Below, piece by piece: positions 52,792 to 62,629 of a stretch of 64,000 nt of DNA (position 1 is its first letter; each line of letters starts with the position of its first letter). Source of the DNA: Cyclobacteriaceae bacterium (GTDB lineage: Bacteria > Bacteroidota > Bacteroidia > Cytophagales > Cyclobacteriaceae); the NCBI GenBank assembly GCA_016787755.1, contig JAEUUA010000025.1, positions 62,001 through 126,000 on the forward strand, read 5' to 3'. The translations under genes and the position numbers were made by a program. The notes under the pieces are model-generated. The model searched no databases, was not told the DNA's origin, and was given only the letters and a program-made list of their open reading frames with translations.

Positions 52792-55700
52792 TTAAAAACC
52801 AATATTAACCCCTACGATATACTGTTTTACCAATGGATAATTGCCTTCATCCACGCCAAAAATAGTATCGCCATTGCTATTCAGATCCGGATCAAGACCG
52901 CTATACTTTGTCATGGTAAACAAATTAACTCCTTGCAGATATATCCGGGCTCTTGTCATACCGATTTTTCCGATAATGGAACTAGGAATATTATATCCAA
53001 CCTGAAGATTCTTTAATCGTAAGAAGGAACCATCTTCTACATAATAACTGGAAGACTGGGTATTCGTAGAGAAGTTTGATTTGTTAGAAGCTTTTGGTGT
53101 TGTGGCTCCTGTATTGGTTGTCGTCCAACTACGATATAACAAATCCGGGCTCTTTTGGTTTTGAAAAGAAGGCCAGAAATCAATCCACCACTTGTTATAA
53201 TTGAAGATATCATTTCCCTGTGATCCATAAAAGAAACCTGAAACATCAAAATTCTTATAGGTCACCGCTAAATTCAATCCATACGTAAAGTCTGGGTTAG
53301 GGTCTCCGATAAATGTTCTATCATTTGCATTAATCACATTATCAGAGGCATCAATATTAGCATAGCGGAAAAAGCCCGGCTCAGCGCCATCTTGAGTTGG
53401 AGCTCCAGTCACTTCTGCACTGGTTTGAAATAACCCTAACACCTTATATCCATAAAATGCTGAAACGGATTGCCCAATCTGATTTCTGTTAAACGATCCG
53501 ATCCTGGATCCTCCGTCATCAAAAAACTTTACGTTTGGTGCTAAATCAACAATTTGATTTTTGTACGTAGTGAAAGTTAGCGTTCCATCAATCGTTAAGT
53601 CTGATGTAATTACCTTCTTGTAGCCTAGCTGAATATCGATTCCCGTATTCTTCATTTCAGCAATGTTTACAAAAGGGGCAACTAAACCACCTTCGGTTCC
53701 GGCTAAAGGTCGCTGAAATAACAGGTCTTTGCTTTGCTTGCTATACCAGTCAACCGTTAACTGCAACTTGTTATCAAAGAGACCAGCATCAAAACCAATG
53801 TTAGTAGTTATTGATGTCTCCCACTTACCATCAACGTTTCCTTTTTGCGTAGGTCTAAAGCCTTGCAGCGAAGAAGAACCTGTTCCATTTAAATCGTAAT
53901 TCGAGTCAGATACCGAACCACCAAACAAGAAGAAGTTATTGGAGGGTAAAATTGCAATTTGATTGCCTTGTGTTCCATATCCACCTCGGATTTTTAGATC
54001 TGAAATGAAGTCAACACCCGACATAAAACTTTCCTCACTAATTCTCCATCCGGCAGACACTGAAGGGAATACACCATATCGGTTATTTTCTCCAAAGCGT
54101 GAAGATCCATCCCTTCTTACCGTTGCACTAAGCAAGTACTTGTCGCTAAAACTATAATCTGCTCTAACAAACTGAGAAACCAACGTACTCGGTGTATTAA
54201 AACCAGATGATGCTGATTGAATAGTGGCTCCATTATTTAACGTTCTAAATGCGAAAGCTTCTGAGAAATATCCTGCGCGAGTGGCACTTAAACCCCTGCC
54301 TATTTGGTATTTGACTGCCTCATAACCTGCAACGGCTAATACTTTATGATTTCCAAAAGACTTGTTGAACGTTAAGGTATTTGTCCAAACCCAATCACTA
54401 TTAAAATAAGCATTTTCGTTGTACGTGGCCGTAGCTATGTTTTCAGCATTCTCATAGGTTACGCCAGTCCATATGGTATTGTATCCATTCTGGAAAGTAC
54501 CTCCAAACGAAGTTTTAAAACTTAATGACTCCAGAATTTTAACATCCATGAACATACTTCCCAAAATTCTAACATCTTGATCACGGTTGTCGGCATTTCG
54601 CTCTAATTCAGCAAGCCTGTTTCGCGTGTTTCCTAATCTGGGTGCGATTCCATTTCCACCGTAGTCGCCAGGTTGAAATGTTCTTGAGATACCCGGGGTA
54701 GTTTGTGTAATCCTTGCTGGTATTATAGGTTGCGTATTATAAATACCGGCAAAGGGGCTACCTTCGCTTCTGTTACCTGCCAGACCAAGTCCGGTGCGAC
54801 CGGTTACCGTCAAGTTTTCACCAATGGTAACCCGATCTTTTATTTTAAACTCTGAATTAATCCTGGCCGAAAACCGTTTCGCAAAGTTTGTAATTACAAT
54901 ACCCTGTTGGTTAAAATAGTTTACCCCGGCATAAAATTTTGAATTTTCATTTCCTCCAGACATCGAAATGTCATGGTTCATAATCAACGCCTTCCGGGTT
55001 AATAAATCAAACCAATCCGTATCAGCAGCCCAACTGGGTAATGTTGGAGTGGCATTAGTTGAAGGGCCATAAAAAGGATGGGTTTCATTTGTTCCATCAT
55101 TTTTATATACAAGCCACTGCAAATTAGCCATCTCTTGTGTATTTAAGAGGAAATCAGGCTTCTTCCCAGGATCCTGGGTGCCGTAATACATGTCATAGGT
55201 AACCTTTGTTCCGCCTTTAGTGCCTTTCTTGGTTGTAACTACAATTACCCCATTTGCAGCCCGAGAGCCATAAATAGAAGCAGCACCAGCATCCTTCAAC
55301 ACGGACATCGATTCCACATCATTAGGGTTAATGGTCGACACATCAAATGTGGGGACTCCATCAACCACATATAAAGGGTCGTTATTGTTAAATGAACTGA
55401 ACCCTCTGATTCTGACTTTGGCGGGCTGGCCTGGGCGACCGTCTCCACTAACCGTTACCCCAGCTACACGTCCTTGCAATTGATTCGTGACGTTACTGCT
55501 TGGTATTTGTACCAGGTCTTTCATCTTAACTGTTCCAACGGCACCTGTTAAATCCTTCTTTTCCTGAGAAGCATATCCAGTAACTACAATCTCTGAAAGC
55601 TCAGTTATGTCTACTTTCATGCTAACATTAATAACTGAATTTGAACCAATTTCTACTTCCTGCGAAGTGTAGCCAATGAAAGAAAACAAAAGTTTGGTTG

Positions 55701-55914
55701 CAGATCCTACAGAAACAGAATACTTCCCTGAAGTGTCTGTAACGGTACCTGTTGAGGTGCCGCTTACAATTACGTTCACACCAGGCATGGTAGAACCAGT
55801 CTCATCGGTTACGGTTCCCGATACTGTCCTATCCTGAGCTTGCACGACATAGGAGCCGGCCAACCACAAAAACAGGAGCATCATGTGCTTTGCTTTGCTG
55901 TACAGTTTTTTCAT
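52792..55914 (-). CDS. SusC/RagA-family TonB-dependent receptor
   Basis: A 1040-residue outer-membrane importer. Signal peptide ending GSYVVQA; carboxypeptidase-D-like domain (VSGTVTDETGSTMPGVNVIV) at about 29-105; TonB-box region EIVVTGYASQEKKDLTGAVG; plug domain with VYVVDGVP-type DPLYVVDGVPTFDVSTIN and SVLKDAGAASIYGSRAANG; barrel to the terminal VGVNIGF. It opens the second SusCD operon and is divergent from a LacI-type regulator. The intergenic region holds a palindromic LacI-like operator about 150 bases upstream of its start. Substrate unknown. Confidence 0.96.
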   Translation of the reverse strand: MKKLYSKAKHMMLLFLWLAGSYVVQAQDRTVSGTVTDETGSTMPGVNVIVSGTSTGTVTDTSGKYSVSVGSATKLLFSFIGYTSQEVEIGSNSVINVSMKVDITELSEIVVTGYASQEKKDLTGAVGTVKMKDLVQIPSSNVTNQLQGRVAGVTVSGDGRPGQPAKVRIRGFSSFNNNDPLYVVDGVPTFDVSTINPNDVESMSVLKDAGAASIYGSRAANGVIVVTTKKGTKGGTKVTYDMYYGTQDPGKKPDFLLNTQEMANLQWLVYKNDGTNETHPFYGPSTNATPTLPSWAADTDWFDLLTRKALIMNHDISMSGGNENSKFYAGVNYFNQQGIVITNFAKRFSARINSEFKIKDRVTIGENLTVTGRTGLGLAGNRSEGSPFAGIYNTQPIIPARITQTTPGISRTFQPGDYGGNGIAPRLGNTRNRLAELERNADNRDQDVRILGSMFMDVKILESLSFKTSFGGTFQNGYNTIWTGVTYENAENIATATYNENAYFNSDWVWTNTLTFNKSFGNHKVLAVAGYEAVKYQIGRGLSATRAGYFSEAFAFRTLNNGATIQSASSGFNTPSTLVSQFVRADYSFSDKYLLSATVRRDGSSRFGENNRYGVFPSVSAGWRISEESFMSGVDFISDLKIRGGYGTQGNQIAILPSNNFFLFGGSVSDSNYDLNGTGSSSLQGFRPTQKGNVDGKWETSITTNIGFDAGLFDNKLQLTVDWYSKQSKDLLFQRPLAGTEGGLVAPFVNIAEMKNTGIDIQLGYKKVITSDLTIDGTLTFTTYKNQIVDLAPNVKFFDDGGSRIGSFNRNQIGQSVSAFYGYKVLGLFQTSAEVTGAPTQDGAEPGFFRYANIDASDNVINANDRTFIGDPNPDFTYGLNLAVTYKNFDVSGFFYGSQGNDIFNYNKWWIDFWPSFQNQKSPDLLYRSWTTTNTGATTPKASNKSNFSTNTQSSSYYVEDGSFLRLKNLQVGYNIPSSIIGKIGMTRARIYLQGVNLFTMTKYSGLDPDLNSNGDTIFGVDEGNYPLVKQYIVGVNIGF

Positions 55915-56060
55915 AATCGGTTTAGTTGGGTTTAATTGTTAGGTGAAAATATTAAAGGGTTATTAGGTGAATTGATAAAACATTATTCTGTAAATCTAAA
56001 TTCGAAACAAATTAAAATATATATCTCTCTTTATCACCTAAAATGGCAATAAATAATTTT

Positions 56061-56072
56061 GCAATCGATTGC
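56061..56072. promoter_or_regulatory. Palindromic LacI-family operator
   Basis: GCAATCGATTGC is a perfect 12-bp palindrome with a central CG, the form expected for a LacI/GalR-type operator. It lies 147 bases upstream of the susC start and 195 bases upstream of the LacI-type gene. Binding by that regulator is inferred from position. Confidence 0.75.
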
Positions 56073-56159
56073 GAGATCGATTTCTGAAACGTTTTATAAT
56101 TGTATGCTCCAATGTGAAAACCTGACCTAACATTCATTAGCTGGCTGTTTTCTTGTTTC

Positions 56160-56183
56160 CGCGCACACGCATAATTGTGCGCG
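56160..56183. other. GC-rich hairpin in the divergent region
   Basis: CGCGCACA (56160-56167) pairs with TGTGCGCG (56176-56183) around an 8-base AT-rich loop, in otherwise AT-rich DNA. The sequence GCGCACAC also recurs directly at 56181-56188. It may be a second protein-binding site or an RNA hairpin in the leader of the LacI-type gene. Confidence 0.55.
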
Positions 56184-56266
56184 CACACATAATAATAAAA
56201 TATTATTCCTATTTTGTTACTTTATCGATGAATCAGATCATTGAATGAGGGTATTCTTCTTGAACC

Positions 56267-57349
56267 ATGAAACCAAATAATATTCGGATCAAGGATATTG
56301 CCTCGATGGCCGGTGTTTCGGTAGGAACCGTTGATCGAGTGCTGCACAATCGTGGGAAAGTATCCAGGGATGCTGCCAGAAGGATAGAAAAAGTGCTCAA
56401 TAAGATTAATTATAAACCAAATCTTATTGCGCAAACACTTGGCAAAAACAAGAACTACCGAATCGTTGCATTAATTCCCAATCCTGCGCTCGATCCCTAT
56501 TGGAAACAATCTTTTGATGGACTTAAGTCAGGAGAAGAACAGTTGGGGCAATTTGGTATTCACTTTATACTGGAATACAAATATTATGATCCGCACAAAA
56601 AGGAATCCTTTCAAGAATCAGCGCTAAAGATATTTCATTCCCATCCCGATGGAGTTTTAGTAGCGCCTCTTTTTTATTATGCCTCACTCCCATTCTTTAA
56701 AAAACTTTCAGAAACCAAAATTCCGTTTATACTTTTCAATACCCACCTGGTAGAAGCGAATGCATTAAGCTTTATAGGCCAAGATTTATTTAAGAGCGGC
56801 AGACTGGCCGGTGAGCTAATGAATATTGGTCAACAGCCTAATTCATCATATGCCATCGTGCATGTAAATGAAGACTTAAGCAACTCGGTTCATCTGGTGG
56901 AGAAAGAGCACGGCTTTAGAGATTATTTTGAAAAACGCGGAGATGCTCAACGTATAGGCACATTCATTTTAAATAATCTCAAGTCATCAGCCTTTCAAAA
57001 TCAACTCGAATCCATTTTACAAATGCCGGATTTATCAGGTGTTTACGTCAGCACCTCTAAAGTTTATTTGATAGCTCAGTATCTGAAAAAGAGAAATCCT
57101 GGTGTTCGTATTATTGGGTATGATCTTATCAAAGAAAATGTATCCGGGCTTCAGGAGGGCCACATTGATTTTATAATCAATCAAAATCCCATGCGTCAGG
57201 CAAAACTGGGTATCCAGTCTTTAGCAAACTATCTCATTTTCAGCAAACAAATTCCATCCACATATTTATTTCCCCTGGAGGTCATTACACCCGAAAATGT
57301 CACGTCTTATTTGGCGCATCCAGGCAACCTGGCAGGCATAGTCGTTTGA
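56267..57349 (+). CDS. LacI-family transcriptional regulator
   Basis: A 360-residue regulator. The helix-turn-helix is IRIKDIASMAGVSVGTVDRVLHNRGKVS (residues about 6-33), followed by the hinge IEKVLNKINYKPNLIAQTLG. The effector domain resembles the ribose-binding/Peripla_BP_4 type (IVALIPNPALDPYWKQSFDGLKSG, HPDGVLVAP, IIGYDLIKENVSGLQEG). The GTVDRVL recognition helix is the variant common among Bacteroidota regulators of sugar catabolism. It is divergent from the SusCD operon and probably controls it through the palindrome at 56061-56072. cysS follows 35 bases downstream. Confidence 0.92.
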   Translation: MKPNNIRIKDIASMAGVSVGTVDRVLHNRGKVSRDAARRIEKVLNKINYKPNLIAQTLGKNKNYRIVALIPNPALDPYWKQSFDGLKSGEEQLGQFGIHFILEYKYYDPHKKESFQESALKIFHSHPDGVLVAPLFYYASLPFFKKLSETKIPFILFNTHLVEANALSFIGQDLFKSGRLAGELMNIGQQPNSSYAIVHVNEDLSNSVHLVEKEHGFRDYFEKRGDAQRIGTFILNNLKSSAFQNQLESILQMPDLSGVYVSTSKVYLIAQYLKKRNPGVRIIGYDLIKENVSGLQEGHIDFIINQNPMRQAKLGIQSLANYLIFSKQIPSTYLFPLEVITPENVTSYLAHPGNLAGIVV

Positions 57350-57384
57350 GCATTTAGTTGTATTTTCGCCACCATATTCTATCT

Positions 57385-58890
57385 ATGGAGCAGTTTGAAA
57401 AATACCCGGTTTCGTTAACCAATTCTTTATCAGGAAAAAAGGAACTCTTCACCCCGATCAATTCAGGCTTCGTTGGCATGTATGTGTGCGGACCTACCGT
57501 GTATAGCCATGTGCATCTTGGAAATGTGCGCACGTTTTTAAGTTTTGATATTATCTCCCGATACTTTCGATTTCTTGGATACAAAGTACGCTATGTTCGA
57601 AACATAACAGATGTTGGTCATCTTGAAAATGATGCGGATGAAGGGGAAGACAAAATTGCCAAGAAGGCTAGGCTGGAGAAAATTGAGCCCATGGAAGTGG
57701 TGAAACAATACACCGAAGACTTTCACCAGGTGATGCGTCAATTCAACATTCTGCCACCTAGTATTGAGCCCAGTGCCACCGGTCACATCTTAGAACAAAT
57801 TGAGATTACAAAAGAACTGATTAATAAAGGACTTGCCTACGAATCAAATGGATCAGTTTATTTCAACGTAAGGAAATACAATAACGATCATCATTACGGA
57901 ATTCTATCAGGCCGCAACATTGAAGAGTTGATGGAAAGTGGCCGCGAGTTAGATAATCAGGATGAGAAGCGCGAGAAAATTGACTTTGCATTGTGGAAAA
58001 AAGCATCACCGCATCACATTATGCGCTGGCCTTCACCCTGGGGTGATGGTTTTCCGGGTTGGCATATTGAATGTACCGTGATGAGTACCAAATACCTGGG
58101 TGAAACATTTGATATCCATGGGGGCGGAATGGACTTAAAATTCCCGCATCATGAATGTGAAATAGCACAAGGAACTGCAGCAACCGGAAAAACACCTGTT
58201 AACTACTGGCTTCACTCAAACATGCTTACCGTTAACGGACAAAAAATGAGTAAGTCGCTAGGAAACTCATTTTTGCCAAGCGAACTTTTTGAAGGTAGTC
58301 ATTCCTTGCTGGATAGAGGCTACGGGGCTATGACCGTTCGGTTCTTTATGCTTCAGTCTCATTATTCAAGCACGCTGGATTTTTCGAATGAAGCCTTACA
58401 AGCAGCAGAAAAAGGATTTAAAAAATTAGCAAACGCGCTTAATTTGATTAAGAACATTGAACACACGACAAACAATACGGGTAAAGAAATTACCAACAAA
58501 GAACTTACCACATTGACACGTGCTTGTTACCAAAACATGAGTGATGATTTCAATACGGCTAAAACATTGGCTGTGTTGTTTGAAATGGCTGGGCGCATCA
58601 ATGATATGAAATCAGGGAATCTGCAACTAACAGCGTTGGATCCAGTAGTCTTCAACGACTTCAAGAAAACGTATATTGGATTCATGGAATCTGTGCTCGG
58701 GCTGGAAGAAGAAAAAGGTCAACATGACGAATTGCTGGATGGAACCGTTCGTTTATTAATTGAGCTTCGAAAGAAAGCAAGAACCGATAAAAACTTTTCA
58801 CTCTCGGATAAAATAAGAGATGACTTAAAGAAAATAGGCATTCAAATTAAAGATGGTAAAGATGGTGAAATGACTTACACCATCGACTAG
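57385..58890 (+). CDS. cysS: Cysteinyl-tRNA synthetase
   Basis: A 501-residue class I aminoacyl-tRNA synthetase charging tRNA-Cys. Signatures are MYVCGPTVYSHVHLGN (zinc Cys and the HIGH-type motif HLGN), GWHIECTVMS and GGGMDLKFPHHECEIAQ (zinc ligands), and KMSKSLGN (KMSKS loop). The C-terminal DALR-like helical domain is present (IELRKKARTDKNFSLSDKIRDDL). The ATG at 57385 is preferred to an in-frame codon nine positions earlier. Length is normal. It follows the LacI-type gene closely but is unrelated in function. Confidence 0.97.
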   Translation: MEQFEKYPVSLTNSLSGKKELFTPINSGFVGMYVCGPTVYSHVHLGNVRTFLSFDIISRYFRFLGYKVRYVRNITDVGHLENDADEGEDKIAKKARLEKIEPMEVVKQYTEDFHQVMRQFNILPPSIEPSATGHILEQIEITKELINKGLAYESNGSVYFNVRKYNNDHHYGILSGRNIEELMESGRELDNQDEKREKIDFALWKKASPHHIMRWPSPWGDGFPGWHIECTVMSTKYLGETFDIHGGGMDLKFPHHECEIAQGTAATGKTPVNYWLHSNMLTVNGQKMSKSLGNSFLPSELFEGSHSLLDRGYGAMTVRFFMLQSHYSSTLDFSNEALQAAEKGFKKLANALNLIKNIEHTTNNTGKEITNKELTTLTRACYQNMSDDFNTAKTLAVLFEMAGRINDMKSGNLQLTALDPVVFNDFKKTYIGFMESVLGLEEEKGQHDELLDGTVRLLIELRKKARTDKNFSLSDKIRDDLKKIGIQIKDGKDGEMTYTID

Positions 58891-58904
58891 TTATTATTCA
58901 TCTA

Positions 58905-58919
58905 ACCGCTTAGAGCGGT
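58905..58919. other. Small hairpin between cysS and the convergent TolB-like gene
   Basis: ACCGCT (58905-58910) pairs with AGCGGT (58914-58919) over a 3-base loop, 15 bases after the cysS stop. There is no T-run, so termination by it would be weak. Confidence 0.35.
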
Positions 58920-58953
58920 CAGACGACCAGCTCTCTTAGTTTATTAATTCACT

Positions 58954-60480
58954 TCACTTTTCAAACTTCTCAGAATTACTTACAAAGGCAATTTGCTTGC
59001 TGTCTGGCGACCATGAGGGAACATTAATGGTTCCTTGGCCACCATATAAATACGCAATTACTTTTGGTGCTCCCCCACTCGCTGGCATTAAGCGCAACAT
59101 CACGCGCTTAAACGAAGGATGATCATTTGGGTTAATCGTAGTTGGGAACGAAATAAATGCAATCCACTTTCCGTCAGGAGAAATATGTGGAAACCAATCG
59201 TTGTATTCATCAAACGTAATTTGTTCCTGCGATGAGCCATCCGGTTTCATTCGCCACAGTTGCATCGTTCCGCTTTCGCTGGAATTGAAATAAATAAACT
59301 TTCCATCCGGTGAATATTCACAGCCATCTACATGATAACTGGTGTTGGATGTCAATTTGATTTCTTTTCCGCCAGTCACAGAAATCTTATAGATGTCATA
59401 ATTCTTTCCATCACGTTGCCCCACAAATACAACTTCCCTATTGTTAGGATTCCATCCATGTAAGTAGGAAGGTGTTAACTCAGTAATTTGTTTGGGAGTT
59501 CCCCCTGTAATAGGAACGGTGTACACGGTTGACCCGCCCCCCGGCAAGCCGGTGCGCTGATGACTTAATGCAATGGTTTTTCCATCAAAGGAAATCATAT
59601 GATCATTATTATTATGATCGGCAAAGTCTGTATTTATTTTTACTTTAGCTCCGCCTTCAATCGGAATGGTATACAACAAACCATTTTCATTGAACAATAA
59701 TTTCTTTCCATCAGGCATCCAGTTGGGTGCTTCAAAACGATCTTTTGATTCATGAATCACTTTTCGTTTTCCGTCAAACACGTTCATTGTTTCCAGTCGG
59801 CAGCCCATAAACCCTTGCGTGTAAGGGTCATAGGCATCAGGCAATGGTTTATCAATCCGCACATTCCATGCGATGGCTTCTTCAAGTACATTTTCGTTAT
59901 GCGATGAAATAAATATTCCAATCAAAACGTCATTCGGCAATGCGTTTAACGTGTATCGACCTACTTCTTGTAAAGGTTCTCCTGTATTGGCCACGCGCAT
60001 AATATATTCCGAGCCAGCACGCTCTAGTTGTATTACCTGTGCTTTCTTCTTAGGGAATATGATTTCATCTTCCGGATCGCGCATGTGAGCTCCACGCAAC
60101 TGTCGCCACTGCAAAGCAATAAGCCCATCACCATGTAAGGTGGCAGTCATGTGCGGAGCATCTTCCTGCTGGGAACTGCGCGCCATCCATCCAAATTTAC
60201 GATGTGGATCTGTCCCCTTACCTACAAATTCAAAATTTGCGGTGGCAATGAAATCTCCTGTAATCTTTTTAAACGCATAATGAAACTCATCGCGTCCAAA
60301 CCAAATGTTGTAGCCGCTTCCCTTTAAGTGATACTCTTGCGTATTTTCATCGTAGGTTGTCTTACCTTGATTCTTTGGATTTCCAACATCCGCCTGATTC
60401 TCAAAGATGCCAACAGGTGTTTGAGCCAGGCTCAGGATTGATAAACAACTCATTACTAAAATTCCGGTAATTGTTTTCAT
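58954..60480 (-). CDS. Exported TolB-like WD40/PD40 propeller protein
   Basis: A 508-residue exported protein (signal peptide MKTITGILVMSCLSILSLAQ). Residues about 22-200 form a lectin-like sandwich similar to DUF1349 domains (YNIWFGRDEFHYAFKKITGDFI, FGWMARSS, TATLHGDGLIALQWR). From about residue 235 come roughly six PD40/TolB-type propeller repeats: APNWMPDGKKLLFNENGLLY, DGKTIALSHQRTG, SPDGKFIYFNSSESGTMQLW, SPDGKWIAFISFP and SWSPDSKQIAFVSN. Such proteins may bind carbohydrate or sit in the periplasm as scaffolds. No enzyme motif is visible. Confidence 0.8.
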   Translation of the reverse strand: MKTITGILVMSCLSILSLAQTPVGIFENQADVGNPKNQGKTTYDENTQEYHLKGSGYNIWFGRDEFHYAFKKITGDFIATANFEFVGKGTDPHRKFGWMARSSQQEDAPHMTATLHGDGLIALQWRQLRGAHMRDPEDEIIFPKKKAQVIQLERAGSEYIMRVANTGEPLQEVGRYTLNALPNDVLIGIFISSHNENVLEEAIAWNVRIDKPLPDAYDPYTQGFMGCRLETMNVFDGKRKVIHESKDRFEAPNWMPDGKKLLFNENGLLYTIPIEGGAKVKINTDFADHNNNDHMISFDGKTIALSHQRTGLPGGGSTVYTVPITGGTPKQITELTPSYLHGWNPNNREVVFVGQRDGKNYDIYKISVTGGKEIKLTSNTSYHVDGCEYSPDGKFIYFNSSESGTMQLWRMKPDGSSQEQITFDEYNDWFPHISPDGKWIAFISFPTTINPNDHPSFKRVMLRLMPASGGAPKVIAYLYGGQGTINVPSWSPDSKQIAFVSNSEKFEK

Positions 60481-60556
60481 GGAGTTAACTTTGTGAATTG
60501 AAGGTTAATATGTTAATACTGAACTTTCCAATAACATCATAAGTTACCTGTTCTTT

Positions 60557-60787
60557 ATGATCTTTAAAAGATTTTTTATTTTTCTCATCCGCATGTATCA
60601 GACAATCTTGTCGCCCATGTTAGGGGCTCATTGCCGTCATACTCCCTCCTGTTCTCAATACGCAATCGAAGCAATACTGGAATGGGGGGCATTTAAAGGT
60701 TTATGGTTAGGCATGAAACGAATCGGAAGATGCCACCCGTGGGGAACAAGTGGATATGATCCTGTTCCAAAAAAAGATTTAAAATAG
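60557..60787 (+). CDS. yidD: Membrane protein insertion efficiency factor YidD
   Basis: A 76-residue YidD protein that aids membrane-protein insertion by the YidC/Sec system. The whole family pattern is present: a short amphipathic N-terminus (FKRFFIFLIRMYQTILSP), then the Cys-containing CRHTPSCSQYAIEAI, GLWLGMKRIGRCHPW and the end GYDPVP. It is separated from the usual rnpA/yidC neighbourhood here. Confidence 0.96.
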   Translation: MIFKRFFIFLIRMYQTILSPMLGAHCRHTPSCSQYAIEAILEWGAFKGLWLGMKRIGRCHPWGTSGYDPVPKKDLK

Positions 60788-60886
60788 GAGACTTAAACAC
60801 GCATTCTGCCGATCACAAAACTGAATTTTGATTTTTGAAACCTTTCAGGGATATTACTTCTTCGTTCTAACTAAGAAAAGTTTTAT

Positions 60887-62629
60887 ATGCCTGACTTTCA
60901 AATTAAGAAAACTCCCAAAGATTATGATGTTTGTATTGTAGGTTCAGGCGCTGGTGGCGGAATGGCTGCTTATATCTTAGCAAACGCAGGAATCAAAGTC
61001 GTGCTGTTAGAAGCAGGACCCCTTTACGACCCGGCCAAAAATGTAACGCAACTAAAATGGCCGTGGGAATCTCCCCGAAGAGGTGCCAGCACGCCATATA
61101 GACATTTTGGTGACTTTGATGCAGCCTATGGTGGGTGGGAATTAGAAGGCGAACCATATACCCATAAAGACAATACTAAATTTGATTGGTTCCGTTCGCG
61201 CATGCTGGGCGGTCGCACCAATCATTGGGGTCGCATTTCACTTCGATTTGGTCCAAAAGATTTTAAGAGAAGAAGTATTGATGGCTTGGGCGATGATTGG
61301 CCAATCAGTTATGATGATGTTGCCCCTTACTATGACAGAATTGACAAACTGATTGGGGTGTTTGGGTCAAAAGAAAATTTACCGAACGATCCCGATAGCA
61401 TTTATCTGCCACCACCAAAACCAAGATTGCACGAACTCTTTATTAAAGATGCCGGAGGTAAACTAAACATTCCGGTAATTCCTTCGCGATTATCCATTCT
61501 TACCAAACCTATTAACAATGAGCGAGGTGCTTGCTTCTTCTGTTCACAATGTAATCGCGGATGTACCGTGTACGGTGACTTCTCCTCTTCCTCTGTATTA
61601 GTTAAACCCGCCCTTAAAACTGGTAATGTCGATGTAATTCCTAATGCCATGGCGCGTGAGGTGATCACCAACAGCGCAGGCAAGGCAACGGGTATTTCCT
61701 TTGTAAACAAAGATGACAAGCAGGAATATACAGTAAATGCCAAAGTGGTGATTCTTGCTGCCAGTGCGTGTGAATCTGCGCGACTCCTTCTCAACAGTAA
61801 ATCCAGTTTATTCCCGAATGGCCTGGCAAACTCAAGCGGAGTCGTAGGTAAATATCTCCACGACTCAACCGGTGCTTCTATGGGTGGATTTCTTCCTAAG
61901 TTGGTTGACCGCAAGCGTTATAATGAAGATGGTGTAGGTGGTATGCACGTGTATACACCTTGGTGGCTTGATAATAAGAAACTTGACTTTGCCCGTGGTT
62001 ATCATATTGAATACTATGGTGGCATGGGAATGCCAGGTTATGGTTTCGGTTTTGGAATGCAAGGTATGAATGGAAAATATCCAGGTAGGGATGGAAAACA
62101 AAAAGCAGCTGGTGGGTATGGGGCTTCCTTAAAAGATGATTATCGCTACTTCTATGGTGCTTCCTTTGGGATGTCGGGGCGCGGTGAAGCCATTGCCAGA
62201 GAAGACAACTATTGTGAGATCGATCCGACTACCGTGGATAAGTTTGGAATCCCTGTGCTGCGCTTCCATTATAAATGGAGTCAGCAAGAAGTGAATCAAG
62301 CCAAACACATGAAGCAAACTTTTACTGAGATCATTGATAAAATGGGTGGCGTAATTACATATGGAAATACAGATGGCCCGGAAAATGAGTACGGACTTGC
62401 CGCACCGGGTCGTATCATTCACGAAGTGGGAACCACGCGCATGGGAAGCGATCCTAAAAAATCAGTAGTGAATAAAAACAACCAGGCGCATGATGTTAAA
62501 AACCTGTTTGTTGTTGATGGTGGGCCGTTCGTTTCGCAAGCTGATAAAAATCCAACGTGGACAATCCTTGCCTTATCGATGCGCGCCAGTGAATATATTA
62601 TTGATGAATTGAAAAAACAGAATATCTGA
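60887..62629 (+). CDS. GMC-family oxidoreductase (sugar dehydrogenase large subunit)
   Basis: A 580-residue FAD-dependent GMC oxidoreductase, like the large subunits of gluconate 2-dehydrogenase and glucoside 3-dehydrogenase. The FAD motif VCIVGSGAGGGMAAYILANAG is at about residues 15-35, followed by RMLGGRTNHWGR. A Cys-rich stretch, ACFFCSQCNRGC, lies at about 213-224. The C-terminal GMC domain shows HEVGTTRMGSDP and LFVVDGGPFVSQADKNPTWTI. No signal peptide is present; export is probably as a complex with the Tat-signal small subunit encoded next. The electron acceptor would be a cytochrome c or quinone. Confidence 0.92.
   Translation: MPDFQIKKTPKDYDVCIVGSGAGGGMAAYILANAGIKVVLLEAGPLYDPAKNVTQLKWPWESPRRGASTPYRHFGDFDAAYGGWELEGEPYTHKDNTKFDWFRSRMLGGRTNHWGRISLRFGPKDFKRRSIDGLGDDWPISYDDVAPYYDRIDKLIGVFGSKENLPNDPDSIYLPPPKPRLHELFIKDAGGKLNIPVIPSRLSILTKPINNERGACFFCSQCNRGCTVYGDFSSSSVLVKPALKTGNVDVIPNAMAREVITNSAGKATGISFVNKDDKQEYTVNAKVVILAASACESARLLLNSKSSLFPNGLANSSGVVGKYLHDSTGASMGGFLPKLVDRKRYNEDGVGGMHVYTPWWLDNKKLDFARGYHIEYYGGMGMPGYGFGFGMQGMNGKYPGRDGKQKAAGGYGASLKDDYRYFYGASFGMSGRGEAIAREDNYCEIDPTTVDKFGIPVLRFHYKWSQQEVNQAKHMKQTFTEIIDKMGGVITYGNTDGPENEYGLAAPGRIIHEVGTTRMGSDPKKSVVNKNNQAHDVKNLFVVDGGPFVSQADKNPTWTILALSMRASEYIIDELKKQNI

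Larger units (their letters stand above)
55915..56266. promoter_or_regulatory. Divergent control region of the second Sus locus
   Basis: A 352-base region between susC and the LacI-type gene. It contains TTAGGTGA twice as a direct repeat (55939-55946 and 55963-55970, 24 bases apart) and once inverted as TCACCTAA (56034-56041), the palindromic operator at 56061-56072, and a GC-rich hairpin at 56160-56183. No gene is visible within it. Confidence 0.6.
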
